DNA of 64,000 bases from Vanessa cardui. Taxonomy: Eukaryota > Arthropoda > Insecta > Lepidoptera > Nymphalidae. How positions within the stretch are numbered: position 1 is the stretch's first letter; each line of letters begins with the position of its first letter. The notes under the pieces were generated by a model. That model had not been told where the DNA came from and searched no databases. It saw only the letters and a list, made by a program, of their open reading frames with translations. Shown one piece after another: positions 12,063 through 25,062 of the stretch. The DNA is taken from the NCBI RefSeq assembly GCF_905220365.1, contig NC_061134.1:8881001-8945000 (forward strand). Direction: 5' to 3'. The translations under genes and the position numbers were made by a program.

Positions 12063-14135
12063 TTGAAATGATTCATTTTCATAATAAAAATTTTATAATA
12101 ATTAAACTTTAAATGTGCCCAGGTATACCATAAAACAATAAGAAGAAATTAAAAAATAGAAAAATAGAAATCAATAAGTAACTTCATCTATTACTAGTCG
12201 TATATAAATGTATATTTTTAATTTTCTAAAAAAACGAGTTAGAAACAACTTGATTAAAGTAATATTTTATTAAGAATATCATAACATTAAAATAAGTACA
12301 TATAAATAAATATGCTCAACAACAACACAGTTTCTCCGAACCGTAGTCAGGTTCCCGTCGAAATATAATCCATTTCCTACAACGGCTGTGATTTGCCTTA
12401 GACTTACTTGTAGAATTCTGTATTTGAATATTCAAAATTAATTCTGTTCTGAGTAAAATCAGATCTTGAGCGCGGGTATATGTAAATAGTCAGCAATGAT
12501 GAACATAAATAATCTTACACAAAAATTTTCAAGTTATTGAAATCAAAACATTTAAATTTATTGTTATAATTGAAGAATACCAATAAATAAATATTGAGAA
12601 TTTTTTATTTTATTTATTGCTGGGTTGATGTTGAGGATAATGAAAGTCACTAACTGGTTCACGATTTATTAACGAGACGGTACAATTATACGGACTGTGA
12701 CGCACTTGATGGACACTCTATTTTACATATGCAATGCTTCGACTTTTATACATGATATATGCCAAAGAATATGAGATACACAGATGTTAAATATTTTAGT
12801 CATAGAATATGTAACTTTACTAACTGTTTACTTTAATACCGATGTGCATATACGGCACAAATTCATAAATGAAATAAATATAATTATATAACAGAGGTAA
12901 ATAAGGACTTCATTACCAGACTCATCATTAGAGGCAAGATACATTGTAGCAAATACAAATAATATATTACTCTTTTAAAATTAATTCTCTTTTCAAATAT
13001 TTGATAAATGTTTTATGTCACCCGCAGCTTCGCTATTCGCTTGTGGGTGTTGGTTGTCACGTGTTAGGAAAAAAAGTAGCTTATGTCCTATTTTGGCGTT
13101 CAAGTTTGCTTCGTACCAAATTTCATCAAATTCGGTTTAGCGGTTTGGTCGTAAAAGAGCGACAGGCAAACAGAGTTACTTTCACATTTATAATTTTAAT
13201 AAAGAAATATAGATGATGGCTGTCTACTTGTGACCCACAGTAATCCAGTCGCCACCGTTCCAAATACTTCACTCAAGCATACTAAAGATGATATTACCAT
13301 TCTTTTGAGTGTCAGATAAAGCAATGTGCTCTTGCGACTGATATATATTATAATATTATGCAGTATATGCGTCACACACGCCCACGAGGAATAAGAGAAC
13401 GGCGACGAAGAGGGGGCATGAAGTTATACGAGCGCGTCTGACCCCTTAAAACGCGCCAATAATTTTTTCACCTGAAATGAAATCTGAAAACTGAGAATCG
13501 AATTCAAATTAAAATTAGTTTTTAAGAAAGTACTCGTATGACAAATAGCTCAGATGAAACTGCAAGATATGAAATTGTTAATTGAAATTTTACAAATGTA
13601 AAACAATGGCGACCTCGTTCAAGAACTGAGTTCACTTTTATATTGCATTTGTCTTTCTGATGATGATACTGATTGGAGGTTAACAAATGAAATAATTGAA
13701 TAGCTCAAAATTTTGTAACGGACATGAGCTTTCACAAAATTTTGCTTGTATTAATATATTTTACAAGTTACAGTCTGGTGTCTTATATAGGTACAAATCT
13801 TTTAGTCTCCTAGTTAGATTTCCGGGCTGAACTATTGAACTATCGTAAAACATATGGATGTTGTCTCTTTCTCTCGGTTTTCAGCAAGAGTGATTCCGAG
13901 ACTAATTCGTGCAATTTTTGGTCTTACTAGTAAATTTCTATTGAACATTGTGTATGTTCAATTACTCACTCACTTTAACACTCTTTCTTGGGGCAAGGTA
14001 TCCCTTTCTATAATAAAATTCCGCAGAAATTTTTAACTTTGCCGTTTCGTAAATTCAAATCGTTTATAAAAATACATTGGCAAAGGGGTGTTTTATTCGA
14101 TACAAGATTTTGTACATGATAAAAAAGTGTGGAAT
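12063..14135. other. AT-rich DNA; repeat G copy only
   Basis: A less AT-rich patch at 13370-13450 is not recognised. Confidence 0.5.
13018..13214 (+). repeat. Repeat G copy
   Basis: It begins 'tcacccgcagcttcgctatt' and ends with 'aaagagcgacaggcaaacag', 'agttactttcacatttataa' and 'agatgat', a common lepidopteran dispersed repeat. The open frame across it is repeat-derived. I cannot classify it (LINE tail or Helitron). Confidence 0.6.
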
Positions 14136-14322
14136 TAATACCTGTTGATTCCAGGCAGGATATATTAATTTAAATAATTGTATGAACTAACATGACTTTG
14201 TACTTTTTAAATGTTGAAAAAGAGTAACTACTGAGTTTCTTTCCGGTTCTTCTCGGTAGAATCTACTTTCCTAACCGGTGGTAGCTTCACTTAATTATTA
14301 ATTGACGATTCAAAAGTGTATT
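14136..14322 (-). repeat. Repeat D copy
   Basis: The inverse of the family sequence, including the same 'ttgattccaggcaggatata' stretch seen after repeat D at 59430, so the family unit extends at least that far. Confidence 0.65.
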
Positions 14323-14684
14323 AATATTTAAAATATTACACTAAGTGAAAAACTATATCGAGATGTTTCGTATAAATATATATCTATATATATAAAAATG
14401 AATTGCTGTTCGTTAGTCACGCTAAAACTCGAGAACGGCTGGACCGATTTGGCTAATTTTGGTCTTGAATTATTTGTGGAAGTCCAGGGAAGGTTTAGAA
14501 GGTGAGTAAGTATGATAAAAATGCTAGCCATATAATAAAAACAACGACTTTGTTTTTCCTTAGAAATAGATTTAATAGAGAATTATCACTGATTTTCTAT
14601 GATTATCGATGTTAGACAATAAAACATTGACGTTTTAAAATTGATTTTGCATTATTTAAAACATCATTACATCTATTTTTCGAA

Positions 14685-14840
14685 TCTATATATATAAAAA
14701 TAAGTGGCATTTTTCTATGTCACTTTATAACTCAAGAACGGGCTCACCTACCCAAACCAAATTATCAGGGTTTGTTTGGACTATTTAGTAGATGGTTTAT
14801 GTGAAGTTTGCACAAAATCGGTCGAGTGGTTCTTCATTTA
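14685..14840 (+). mobile_element. Second Helitron-like 5' end inside the first
   Basis: It starts TCTATATATATAAAAATAAG after an A, resembling the start at 14383 but followed by different sequence ('tggcatttttctatgtcac'). It could be the true 5' end of the coding copy at 15.06 kb, with the outer 302 bp belonging to a host Helitron. Confidence 0.5.
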
Positions 14841-15059
14841 TTACATTTTTTGTAACAAATGAATTCAATAAGTGGCGGGTCATTTTGTTAATGGAGATTT
14901 TTTAGACGGAAAATTGTACTGTCAAATTAAAAGTAAGTATTAATTGAAAATGAGTACACTCATCCACCAGTTTCAATTGATAAAATATCTTATTTTAATT
15001 TATTAATTCCAAAAAAATATTTAAAAGTACATCGTTTATTTTCATGTTTAAATATACAG

Positions 15060-15860
15060 AAAAAAGTTTGTGCCATTAATTTTTATTCATATCGACTGAT
15101 GGATCGTCCACAAGCACAAAATTATATCTCGAGATGTGGTAAACTACATCATCAGTACATCGTTGGTGTGTATGCCAAAATAGAAACTGAACGTCTTAAT
15201 TTTAATCGTTTCAGCCAATCAAAATTAAGATCCGAAGAATATATTCATTTGCAAGATGCGATAGCGAATGATGCTAATGTAAATGATATCGGGCGATTGA
15301 CTATATTGCCATCTTCGTTTATTGGTTGCCCATGGCATATGAACGAATATGCACAAGACGCAATTTCTTATGTACAAAAAATGGTCGACTGGATCTGTTA
15401 CATGTAATCCTCAGTAAGATGATATTAAAAACAATTTATTTGAAGAACAGTCGACATGACATAAGAGCACGTGTTTTTCGGCAAAAATTGAAAGCACTTA
15501 TGGATTTAATTGTAGAATTATGTGTATTTGGAGAGGTGCGTTGCAATATGTACTACATTGAATGGCAAAAAAGAAGATTTCCACATGCACATTGCATATG
15601 TATTAATTTGGCTGATACATAATATAACTCCAGATCAAATCTTTAATGTTATCATAGCTGAAATTCCCGATCAAATTCTTGATCCAGAGGTATTTCATGT
15701 TGTCATTAAAAATATAATACATGGTCCATGCGGTGAGCTACATATGAGTTCGTTACATCTATTTCTCGAATTTCTTTCAGTTGGAAAAAAACGCCAATGT
15801 TATCAATTAACATCGATGTTTAGAGCTTCTTAAACATGTTCGGTATTGATGTCATTATCA
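15060..15860 (+). pseudogene. Broken Helitron Rep/helicase N-terminal region
   Basis: Pieces of a Helitron_like_N-type protein appear in order across all three frames. First comes a stretch with HHQYIVGVYAKIETERL and EYIHLQDAIANDAN (from about 15099), then ILPSSF and EYAQDA. A frame change leads to a TCNPQ segment with a stop, then RHDIRARVFRQKLKALMD and YYIEWQKRRFPHAHC. After another shift come ITPDQI, IAEIPD and IHGPCGELHMSS, ending about 15833. At least two or three frameshifts and a stop break it; the C-terminal helicase half is missing. The family resemblance is from memory of Helitron proteins and is strong in the segments quoted. It cannot make a functional protein. Confidence 0.75.
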
Positions 15861-16084
15861 GCTCCATAATCATGTTTTTGTAACATGGGTAATCCCTACA
15901 TTGTCAAACATTTGATGTTGCCCCCGTTATTCAGAAATCAAATTGAAAGAATAGTTATATCTTTATAACTACATATTAATTCACAGGAGGTACCTAAAGA
16001 ACCTTAATTTAAACTAACTTCAGTTGTTTACTATCAGATCATTTTTATGTACATAGATTGTTTGATAAATCTTAAATTTTGTCA

Positions 16085-16375
16085 GAAAACCAAAGTCATC
16101 GACATAGCTCACCAGATTAGTAAGCTGAAATGGCAGTGCGCTGGTCATATTTGTCGCAAAACCGATAACCGTTGGGGAAAAAGTGTTCTAGAGTGAAGAC
16201 CGCGCTTCGGCAAACGTAGTGTAGGACATCCTCGGGCACGGTGAAGCGACGACTTACGCAAGACGGCTGGCAGGAGCTGGATACGAGTAGCCTAAGAACG
16301 ATCACAGTGGCGTGCAATGGAAAAGCCTATATCCAGTAGTGGACGAAAATGGGCTGATTGATTGATTAAAGTTTT
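16085..16375 (+). pseudogene. LINE (RTE-like) reverse-transcriptase C-terminal remnant inside the Helitron
   Basis: One frame reads ISKLKWQCAGHICRKTDNRW, then RPRFGKRSVGHPRAR, SDDLRKTAGRSWIRVA and ERSQWRAMEK, with TGA where Trp is expected twice and one TAA. This is the characteristic C-terminal segment of insect endonuclease/reverse-transcriptase LINEs. It ends in a (GATT)n tail near 16365. It is a 5'-truncated, dead copy. Confidence 0.65.
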
Positions 16376-16984
16376 GTCACAGTTTTGTGTTTATCATATT
16401 ATATTTATGAACGTAACCATAATATTTGACATTTGACAACCAATAAACAGATCGATCCTTTATCGTCTATCGATTCCTCTTATGACAAAGAGTGCATCCT
16501 ATTATCCCCCTACATATTATTATATCTTTGTGAGTTGACGGTTACCGCTACGTAACAGTGATATTTCAAGTTACTTGCTCTATTTTTTTAAACTTTAGTT
16601 ATAGTGTGTGTGTGTGTGTCCCACCACCAGATCCCTTACGCTCTTTAGTTTCTGGGATGGGAAATGATTCTAAGCATTTCTTAGCCAAAATTCAAAAATA
16701 TAACAGTTGTTTCCACATGACATCATTTGGCGCAACACATATGGTTCCGGACAATTTTATGCCCACTTTGAATGTATTATAACGCAATACTTTTTTTATT
16801 ATATTAAAGTTTGTAATGGAATATGTATCAGAAATATTTATTTAACAAATCTTTAAAAAAATCAATTATATATTCGCTACGTGCGATGGTTTCTATGCAC
16901 ATCACATTTGGACTAAGTTAAGCATTTCGATTATGGCAGTACGAAGTTTGCCGGGTCAGCTAGTATATTTATAATTTTATAATA

Positions 16985-17070
16985 TTACTTTTCAAAAATA
17001 GAAAACAAAATAAACTTTATTCAAGTGGGCTTTTACAAGCACTTTTGAATCGTCAATTAACGAATTACAC
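16985..17070 (+). repeat. Repeat D fragment
   Basis: 'aataaactttattcaagtgg' then 'acaagcacttttgaatcgtc'; starts about 20 bp after the Helitron 3' end. Confidence 0.55.
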
Positions 17071-19835
17071 GAAAATAATCTCGTTTCGTATAATAAGTTA
17101 ATATAAGTATAACGTAAATAGAAAGTGTATTAAATAAATCAAATTCCTATTTACTTCTGAATGTAAATAACATGCCTAAACAACAACAAGCGACATATAC
17201 TCTCAGCTTTGTATAATCATATTGTATTTGTGTACCGGATGTTGTTCGTGATAAGGCACTGATGTCAATTTCCGGTCTAAGCGCTTGCGCCGGAAACGTT
17301 GAAAAACATCCTACCCTTAATAATTTTATGATATTGATGTATTATTAAGTTTAGGACATAGTCCAAGTGCTAGGCTGTGTTAAATTGAACCGTAGATTAC
17401 AGGTTCGAAACTGGAAAAACACCAAAGTTGAGTTTAAAAATACACTTATAAAAATAAATGACTTACATATATCACGACATCTTATTCTACGTTTTTTTTA
17501 TATTCTAGTTGATAAAGTGTAGAAACATTTCTTTATGAATTTGACGTATGTGAATTATGTATGATTTTATATAAGCTACTTAAAAATAACATGTACGTTT
17601 TAAATAAGTGGATGATAATTAATTATGTTAAGGGTGTAGGAAAATCGGTCAACTAGCTGTGTTTGTGGCGAACGCTGACAGAACTGTACCGTACATATAT
17701 ATTCTACATAATTTACATATTCGGTAAATATCAAATAAACTCAGTGTGCAAGAATAGATGTAAAAAAATAAAATTAAGAAAGAAAGAACTGTTTATTTAG
17801 GACAATGCAGAATTATAAAAAAAATAAAGGACTTTAAAAAAAAAGATTCGTTAAGCAATGATAGTTATCGTTATTAAATAAGAATATGTATAACGTTCTC
17901 AATAAAAGGTGCGGCAGGCAAGTGTTAACAAAAATTGAGTAATATTTCGAAGAAGGTAATAGTTGTATGAATTTTTAATTTGACAATGTGATTTCTGGCA
18001 CAAATATTATCCTTATTAACAAAACTCAATTTTTTAATAATACCAATTTTTTTTAATTTTTTTTTTTCAAATCAATAGGATAGCTTTCTGCTTTTTTAAA
18101 ATCATTTAATACGGTTTTTACATTTTAGTAAAAAAAGTAGGGATATACATAGGTTATATATTTATATCTTTAAACTAGCACTACCCCCTTCCCCCTAAAA
18201 CGCTGGCAAACCTGATAAAAAGTGAAAATCAAATGTGATTGTATTCATATGTATTAGGTACATTGAAAAAAAAAAATCATTAATAGCAGTACTTTGCATT
18301 ATAGGCGGCCGAGTAATATTAAAGTTATTAGTACAAAAAGGTCATATGAATTTGCAAATTAGTTAGTGATATATTATTATTTCATAATTCTCTAAAGTAT
18401 TGCAGGTGTTGTTAATAATGCTCCATAATAAATAACTATAAACTATAATTGAAATTTTACTCAGTGGTAGGGCTTTGTGCAAGCCCGCCTGGGTAGGTAC
18501 CACCCACTCATCAGTTATTCTACCGCCAAATAACAGTACTCAGTGTTGTTGAGTTCCGATTTGAAGGGTGAGTGAGACAGTGTAACTACAGGCACAAGGG
18601 ACATAACATCTTAGTTCCCAAGGTTGGTGGCACATTGACGATGTATGTAATAGTTAATATTTCTTACAGCTTCATTGTCTTCATTGTCTATGGTGTCCAA
18701 TTACCATCAGGTGGACCATATGCTCGTCCGCCAACCTATACCATAAAAAATATATAATTATAGATGTAGTTCTATATTTTATCCATATGGATTTTACCTA
18801 TGTTATACGCTCATAGAACTATCGTTTTTTACTCTTACCATAGTTGGATAAAAAAGGATCCGACTACATTTTTTCGCTTTTAAAGAAAATAAATGAGGAA
18901 TCGTCAAGGAAACTTATAAAAGATGAAAAAGCCTGACTTGGGAGACGCGAACATCGCACTCGGTAGTCCGGGATCCAGTGGAATTTTTATGTTCGATAAT
19001 GTTTTATTGAAAGTTAAATAAAATTATAGCATAAGTGACTTTTTATTTACAAAGAAAGAAGACATATATAGTCTCAATGATTTAGAAATTTACTTTTTAT
19101 TCGATCGTGATAGAATAGCGCGACTATGCGTGTGTTAATTATCAAGGCATTCGGCGATGACCGAAATAAGTAAAACGTATATTTCTATACTAATCGTAAT
19201 AATTTCCTATCAAAACAGATATTCATTTTAATTAGTAACACTCATAATTGTCGGATAAATCGTCAGTGTAAAAGAAGAAAGGCTAAATCACTATAATGAC
19301 AGTTTCGAAAAATGAGATTTAGTTACTTAAGATTAAAACTCATTTTCAAAAAGTATTATTTTGGCGCTTTAGCCTTTTTTCCTTTCTACTGATGATTTTA
19401 ATAAACATTCTAATACCCACATTATATATAATACGAGTCCTGTTATAATATATATTATGACTTGGTTCCTTGTTTGATTATTACAATGCAATGCAACGAA
19501 CCTCTTTTAAGAGGTCTTTTGTAAGAGGACACCTCTTAGTCTATATTCCATTTTCTAAATAATGTGGTTGCAGTCTGATCCGGCGTATGTGACGTGTTGG
19601 ATTTTTATTCTATCCTTCCCTTGTCACACACAGTAAGTCGCTTCAAGTCCTGTCATAAATGTCTAGAGGAATTTGGAATCTATTCTTGTTCCAACCCGTC
19701 TTGGTAAATAATATGTTTGATATATTTGTGTTGACAATATTAACCGTCCATATATATTGTCATCGATCAATAGCGATGCGGTTTTAAAAGCCCAAGTTGT
19801 AAGAGTTTTGTGAATTCTCCATTTCTATTCTGGGA
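17071..19835. other. AT-rich DNA; repeat B copy only
   Basis: Outside 18455-18757 I see nothing recognisable. Confidence 0.5.
18455..18757 (+). repeat. Repeat B, near full length
   Basis: About 300 bp from 'agtggtagggctttgtgcaa' to 'cgtccgccaacctataccat' and an A tract. This is the common lepidopteran dispersed repeat with 'gttcccaaggttggtggc' in the middle. It has no coding capacity. Confidence 0.78.
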
Positions 19836-20837
19836 TTTTAAGGGGACTACAGGAGCTAATTGCCCTTGAGAATCACGCGCACACATACATACACTAACGA
19901 GTCTAACGACAAAAACGGCATGTACCCCCGCGCACTACGCTTAGCGAGGCGGCGAGGTTACGCCTGAATATTCCAATAGATGGCGCCGAACCGCCGCGCT
20001 CCGCGCCGAGCGCAAGCGAAGCGAAGTCAATTCTATCAATTCTATCAATCATAGATTTCATAAAAATAGACAGGACAACAGAATTATTTTAATTTCTTTG
20101 TGTCATTTAAAAAATTATGATAAAATTAAACAGAATTAATTAAACTTAAATTATTATTATTTTATGTACAAAAAATAGTTAATTTAAACATTTTTTTCTT
20201 TAATTTTTACTGTATCAATTCAATTAGTTGTAATACTAAATATTAAATCGTACCTATTTTTAAATTTTGTAAGTTTGTTAAGCGATTTATTAAATAAAAT
20301 TGGAACTGTTCGTAATTTGTACACTGACAAAAAGCGTAGAGTTTGTTCGTTTTACTAATATCGGTACACAAAGAAAAAAAATTAAGTTAAAAAAGTCAGC
20401 ATCAAAAAGTTACTATAAAAATAATATCGTCAAGTCGGTTTAGTAGAATTATTGGTTAACTCGGTCAATCACAGTGGGTTTAGTCATAAATCTCATAAAA
20501 ATAGTTTGGATATTAGAATTATTTGTATTGTTTTTGACTGATATTTGAAATAAAACTGATTCAATTAAATTCAAATATTTTTATTTATTTTTGGTTTAAC
20601 AAAAAAACAAATAAATTTCGTTTCAATTTTTTTATTAAAATTTTTTTTTTAATTATTCGTTCGTCGTCGTTCGTTATTAAAATATCTTGGATACTTGCAA
20701 TCAATATTTCACCCACTTTCACTGAAGCTACGAGCTAAAATTTTTCAATTGATACTATTTCCAATCTTTAAAAAATATTGAATTACGTATATGACACTTC
20801 TAAATATTTTAGTTCTTTGGTTCACAAAAATTACATA

Positions 20838-20942
20838 TTTCAAGATGGCTCAGTGGGTAGAACGCGCGCATCTTATTGCGGGTTCAAACCCAGGCAAGCA
20901 CCACTAAATATTCATGTGATGTGCTAATTTGTATTTATTTAT
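20838..20942 (+). mobile_element. SINE A fragment (tRNA head only) inside the 2.2-kb element
   Basis: It has the family A box A region ('gatggctcagtgggtagaac') and box B ('ggttcaaaccc'), then 'caggcaagcaccac', and stops in an AT-rich tail. A short block between the boxes is deleted. Confidence 0.7.
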
Positions 20943-21159
20943 TTTTTTTATTATTAAATTTCATCCATACATAACTATATTTCCTATTATACACAAAATT
21001 GATAAAATTAAACTCTAACGTAATAGAAATAGCTTCCGTGTTATTTTTTTTCGATTTTCTTAATTCTGAAAAAATAAATGCATAGTTGTTAGGAATTAAA
21101 TTTTAATAATTATAAAATATATATATATTTTTAAATATAGTCCTTTAAAAATAATAAAA

Positions 21160-21245
21160 TTTTAGTTCAGAGTGCGGGGATCGAACCCGCACATTCATCT
21201 TGGACTTGCTTGCATTGACCAAATACTCCATGGTGACTGTAAGAA
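21160..21245 (-). repeat. tRNA-like segment with intact T-arm inside the 2.2-kb element
   Basis: On the minus strand there is a perfect stem-loop around a consensus box B (GGTTCGATCCC within GTGCGGGTTCGATCCCCGCAC). The upstream part does not fold as a proper D-arm and acceptor stem. It reads as the head of a tRNA-derived SINE or a decayed tRNA pseudogene rather than a working tRNA. Confidence 0.45.
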
Positions 21246-23158
21246 ATATGTCGAAAAATCTGATTCTATGCGAACTAATTGCATTGTTTTTAATAAATGT
21301 TTCCAATAATCATTATTTATAATATATATATGTTTACTAATTAAATACTCTTACCTTTTCATATTATCTTTCATATGTTCGGCTTTTTAATTTATATGAA
21401 CGTTTTTTAGTTTTCTTCACAGATTGTACTTTATTTCCCATGTTTACAAAATTAAACTTTATAAAAAATAACTTAACAAAAAAATAAATGGCTAACTACA
21501 ACTAGACTATTTTAACTTAATATATTTATTTACATAAAAGAATAATATTCGACAATTAATTTACAATTAAAATTACACAAAAATAAAATCTACGAGATTT
21601 TATTCGCAACGATGCGGTGAAAAGAGCGACACGTCTATATAGCAACAGGCCTCGGCCGGCAGTGTCTGTACGAGGCGCTCACGCACACATGCTTACGCAT
21701 TTTGGTCGAAAATAAGAAAATCTGATTTAAAAAAAATCTATTGATTTTACTAAATAATTAACATAATAAATTTTTAGTATATTGTTTGTAGAATAATCTG
21801 ACAAAAGACCAAAATTATTGAAGGTATATAAGTGTAGTTAAAAAACAAAAAAAGACTTTTTTAGAGGTAACTTTGCGATTTTTTTCTATCGTACCAAATT
21901 AATTACATCATGTTTTCAACACAATTAATAACTAGCATCTATCCTGAAGATTAACATATATTTTTTTCATTTGGTTTATTGCATTGGATTATATACTTTT
22001 TGGCATTTTAAAACTTGCATTTAGCTCATGTAGTCCCCTTAAAACGATGTTTGTATGTGTGTGTATGGTACTGTGGTCGTGTTCATTTATAAGTATAATT
22101 TGACGAAATTTTGATTTACTTTCATTAGAAATAATCTTTTTTTGTAGAGTCCTTTATTAATTTTTTTTATAATTGTGCCGTGCCCTTAATAAACATTTAT
22201 TTCTTTCTTCATTTAATTTTTTTATATCTATTCGTGTTTTCTTGTAGACTGATTAGATTTTAAATTATATTATTTCTAATAAAAGTATTAGAAATAATCT
22301 CCATATATTGATTTAATTTCGTGATTTAATAAAAACCAATTAGTGCGTCTATCACCTTTAACAACAATATAAACGAGTATATTAATATGTATGTTTATGT
22401 TAAATTATATAAACTACATATATATGAAACAAAACAAGACACTTAGTCGATGATTTGATAGAACTATTTAAGAAGCAAAGCCTTAATAAACTCCGTACAA
22501 ACATATTTTTTAACGGAAAATGTCAAAATAGAACTAAAATAATAAATGTACATAAATATCAATGATATAGACAGTGCACGGCCAAAAAGAGAATTTACAG
22601 AAACTGTATACATTTTACAATTTTTATTATTGATGTCGTTGTGGAGATATTCGCGGTTTCTTTGGTCTTTTCATTAGTGTTCTGTGAACTAATGTTCAAT
22701 TTATTAAGCCCGCCATATTGGACACTTGAATGCGGAAATGCAGCACTAATCAAATAAAAAATCGTAAGTTGTTATACAACTATCAACATTTTCAGGATAG
22801 AAAATAAAATTAACATTAAAAATAATAAAAAGTTAGGCTGCCATGTTAGACGTTTACCCGTGCGTTTAGAGAGCTGCAAAAATAATATTTATTGGTGTTA
22901 CCATCTAAATAGAAAATGATAGATGTTACAAAGTAAATGGTAAACCGTAGTTTATTTATTTCACCCGAGTGACGTCGCGTTTTCACCTAGTTTTATACTA
23001 GCGACCCGTCCCGTCTTCTTAAGGGGGCAATACTGAAATAAATATACTAAAGAATTTGGGGCAATACTGAAATAAATATACTAAAGAATTTGTTTTTTAC
23101 GACATTACATTAGAAACTTCTAAAATTATCAGTGTTTCTTTACTATATTGTCCATGCA

Positions 23159-23467
23159 ACAACAACAACAACAGCCTGTAAATTCCCACTGCTGGGCTAA
23201 AGGCCCCCTCTCCCTTTGAGGAGAAGGTTATGAACATATTCCACCACGCTGTTCCAATGCGGGTTGGTGGAATACACATGTGGCAGAATTTCTATGAAAT
23301 TTGTCACATGCAGGTTTCCTCACGATGTTTTCCTTCACCGCTGAGCACGAGATAAATTATAAAGACAAATTAAGCACATGAATCAGCGGTGCTTGCCTGG
23401 GTTTGAACCCGCAATCATCGGTTAAGATGCACGGGTTCTAACCACTGGGCCATCTCGACTCTTGTCC
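23159..23467 (-). mobile_element. Full-length SINE A with 13-bp target duplication
   Basis: A 309-bp copy with a (TTG)n tail, flanked by tattgtccatgca (23146-23158) and tattgtctatgca (23468-23480). Box A and box B are intact on the minus strand. The low divergence and the clear duplication mark a recent insertion. Confidence 0.88.
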
Positions 23468-25009
23468 TATTGTCTATGCATTATATGCAAAAACCTTCCT
23501 CTCGAATTACTCTATTTATTAAAAAACATCGTATCAAAATTCGTAGCGTATTTATTAAGATCTAAGCATATAAAAGTATAGATAGCAGTAAGCCACTTTG
23601 TTTTATACTATGTAATGATAATGATAATTACGATTATGACGTCGGAATTCTTGTAGACCACTGTCACTGTACACGAATTTGTTCAGATGAGTGTGTTTGA
23701 TACGTTACGTGAATTATTCAAAGTGTTCAGAGCTTCATTGGTATGAAGTATGTAAACCCTTTTAGTATTATTATCTTTACGTGTCTTGAACTACGAATGT
23801 GGCTGCGAAGATATATACATGACCGTAAAATTATAAGGTCGGTTACTTAATAATAAATCTAGACGGATAGTAAACCGTCGAAAAATTGGGAATGAAGCTA
23901 TCCGTTTATGGATACACGTATTTATTTATTATACATTTGGAACGCTTGACTTTGAAATATCGTGCCAATAGATATGTAATATGAATGAAAATAAATTAAG
24001 CAACGTAATTTTTTTTCTTCGTTAGTTATATACAAGTATTTTTTTTTTCTTTTAAACTTTAAATATAGAACAAATTTTTACCAACGAGTCAACGCAAAGA
24101 GTTTTTTTTTTAAACTCTTCAACAATTTTTCACATCAAAACATCCTTTAGCGTGTACAAGCTTTAGTTTTAAAAATAAAACACCCTTTGATAGTTTTTTA
24201 TTACGACACAAATAAAACGAAAATATAAAATAATTACAACATTTTTGGGATTCCATTCATCGAACCTTTGAAAATTGAAATAGTAGGTTTATTTCAACAG
24301 CGGGGCGTTGAACCTTCAATATGGTCTCCATAATGAAGTGAGGCTAACCCTTCGTTAATCCCCTAAGGCTGCATTTGTACTGAACGGCCTTACCGTTTTT
24401 TTATTATGACAACTTATTTACTTATTCGAATAACTTTTTCCAAGGACTCTTAGATTTGTGTACAATTAACATATTTTTATCAACATACTTTTTTTGTTTT
24501 CACGAATTGTGGACAATTATTGCTTTAAGTGGGACAATTAATTATCTGTAATATTAATATAATAATCGTATAGTTATCTGTTCTGTTTCTGTTCTGATGT
24601 AATGTATTTTTTTATTGCCGGTTCAATTCCTAGTTAGACATATCACGCATAATAAGACATTTTATAATCAGAGGCGTCACTCGTACTAATGCAAATCGAC
24701 ATTATCTCGTGGAAGGTCGCTTCTTATCGAATGAATAGATCTATAATAGAAATGAAGAACGTTAATCTTAATTTCACATAGAAATTGTATTGATAAGTTA
24801 GCTTGATATATAATGAAAATACAATTTATTTAAAAACAAAAGTTACTTTAAATGCGGGTACGTATTATATAAATGATTACTTTTAAATATAACATGTGTC
24901 AACATAATGTTAGGCTTTTCAGTAAAAATCAATTTAACCAATTAAACAATACAATACAGTCTAAATAGTGCCAAAAGTTTTACGTCAAAGAGCAATTAAC
25001 ACCTCGCAG

Positions 25010-25062
25010 TGAACTAATGCCGCGAGTAAGAATCCTCATTTGTCTGAATGCACTATATTTCT
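25010..25062 (+). repeat. Short repeat pair member
   Basis: 'gccgcgagtaagaatcctca' followed by 'tttgtctgaatgcactatat' is repeated in diverged form at 25976-26018 ('gccacgagttagcatcctca'). Confidence 0.5.

Larger units (their letters stand above)
14383..16963 (+). mobile_element. Decayed Helitron with both termini
   Basis: The 5' end starts TCTATATATATAAAAATG after an A, followed by 'gaattgctgttcgttagtc', which I recognise as a lepidopteran Helitron start. The 3' end reads 'gccgggtcagCTAG' followed by T at 16964, the expected CTRR terminus between A and T host bases. A frameshifted Rep/helicase-type remnant lies inside. A second Helitron-like 5' end at 14685 suggests one Helitron inside another or a compound copy. 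Confidence 0.72.
19836..22044. mobile_element. 2.2-kb non-coding element with 24-bp terminal inverted repeats
   Basis: 'ttttaaggggactacaggag' continuing to 19859 is matched in inverted orientation at 22021-22044 with one mismatch in 24. The outermost part contains TTAA on both sides, so the duplication could be TTAA (piggyBac-like) or TA. Unusually, the outer 200-250 bp at both ends are GC-rich (CpG-containing blocks around 19920-20030 and 21610-21700) and the middle is very AT-rich. No open frame of note is present. It is probably a non-autonomous DNA transposon; the superfamily is undetermined. Confidence 0.7.

Noticed and set aside
21160..21245. Functional tRNA gene on the minus strand
   Set aside because: Only the T-arm is convincing; D-arm and acceptor stem do not form.
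22700..22990. Possible non-autonomous relative of the transposon ('ccgccatattgg', 'gtgacgtcgcgttttc')
   Set aside because: The phrases resemble the left subterminal DNA, but spacing differs and no inverted ends were found; probably chance.
23097..23279. 60-residue frames recurring with CIPPTRxGTAWWNMF-like text (also at 32155, 39883, 59112)
   Set aside because: They are translations of SINE A copies in the same frame, not a gene family.
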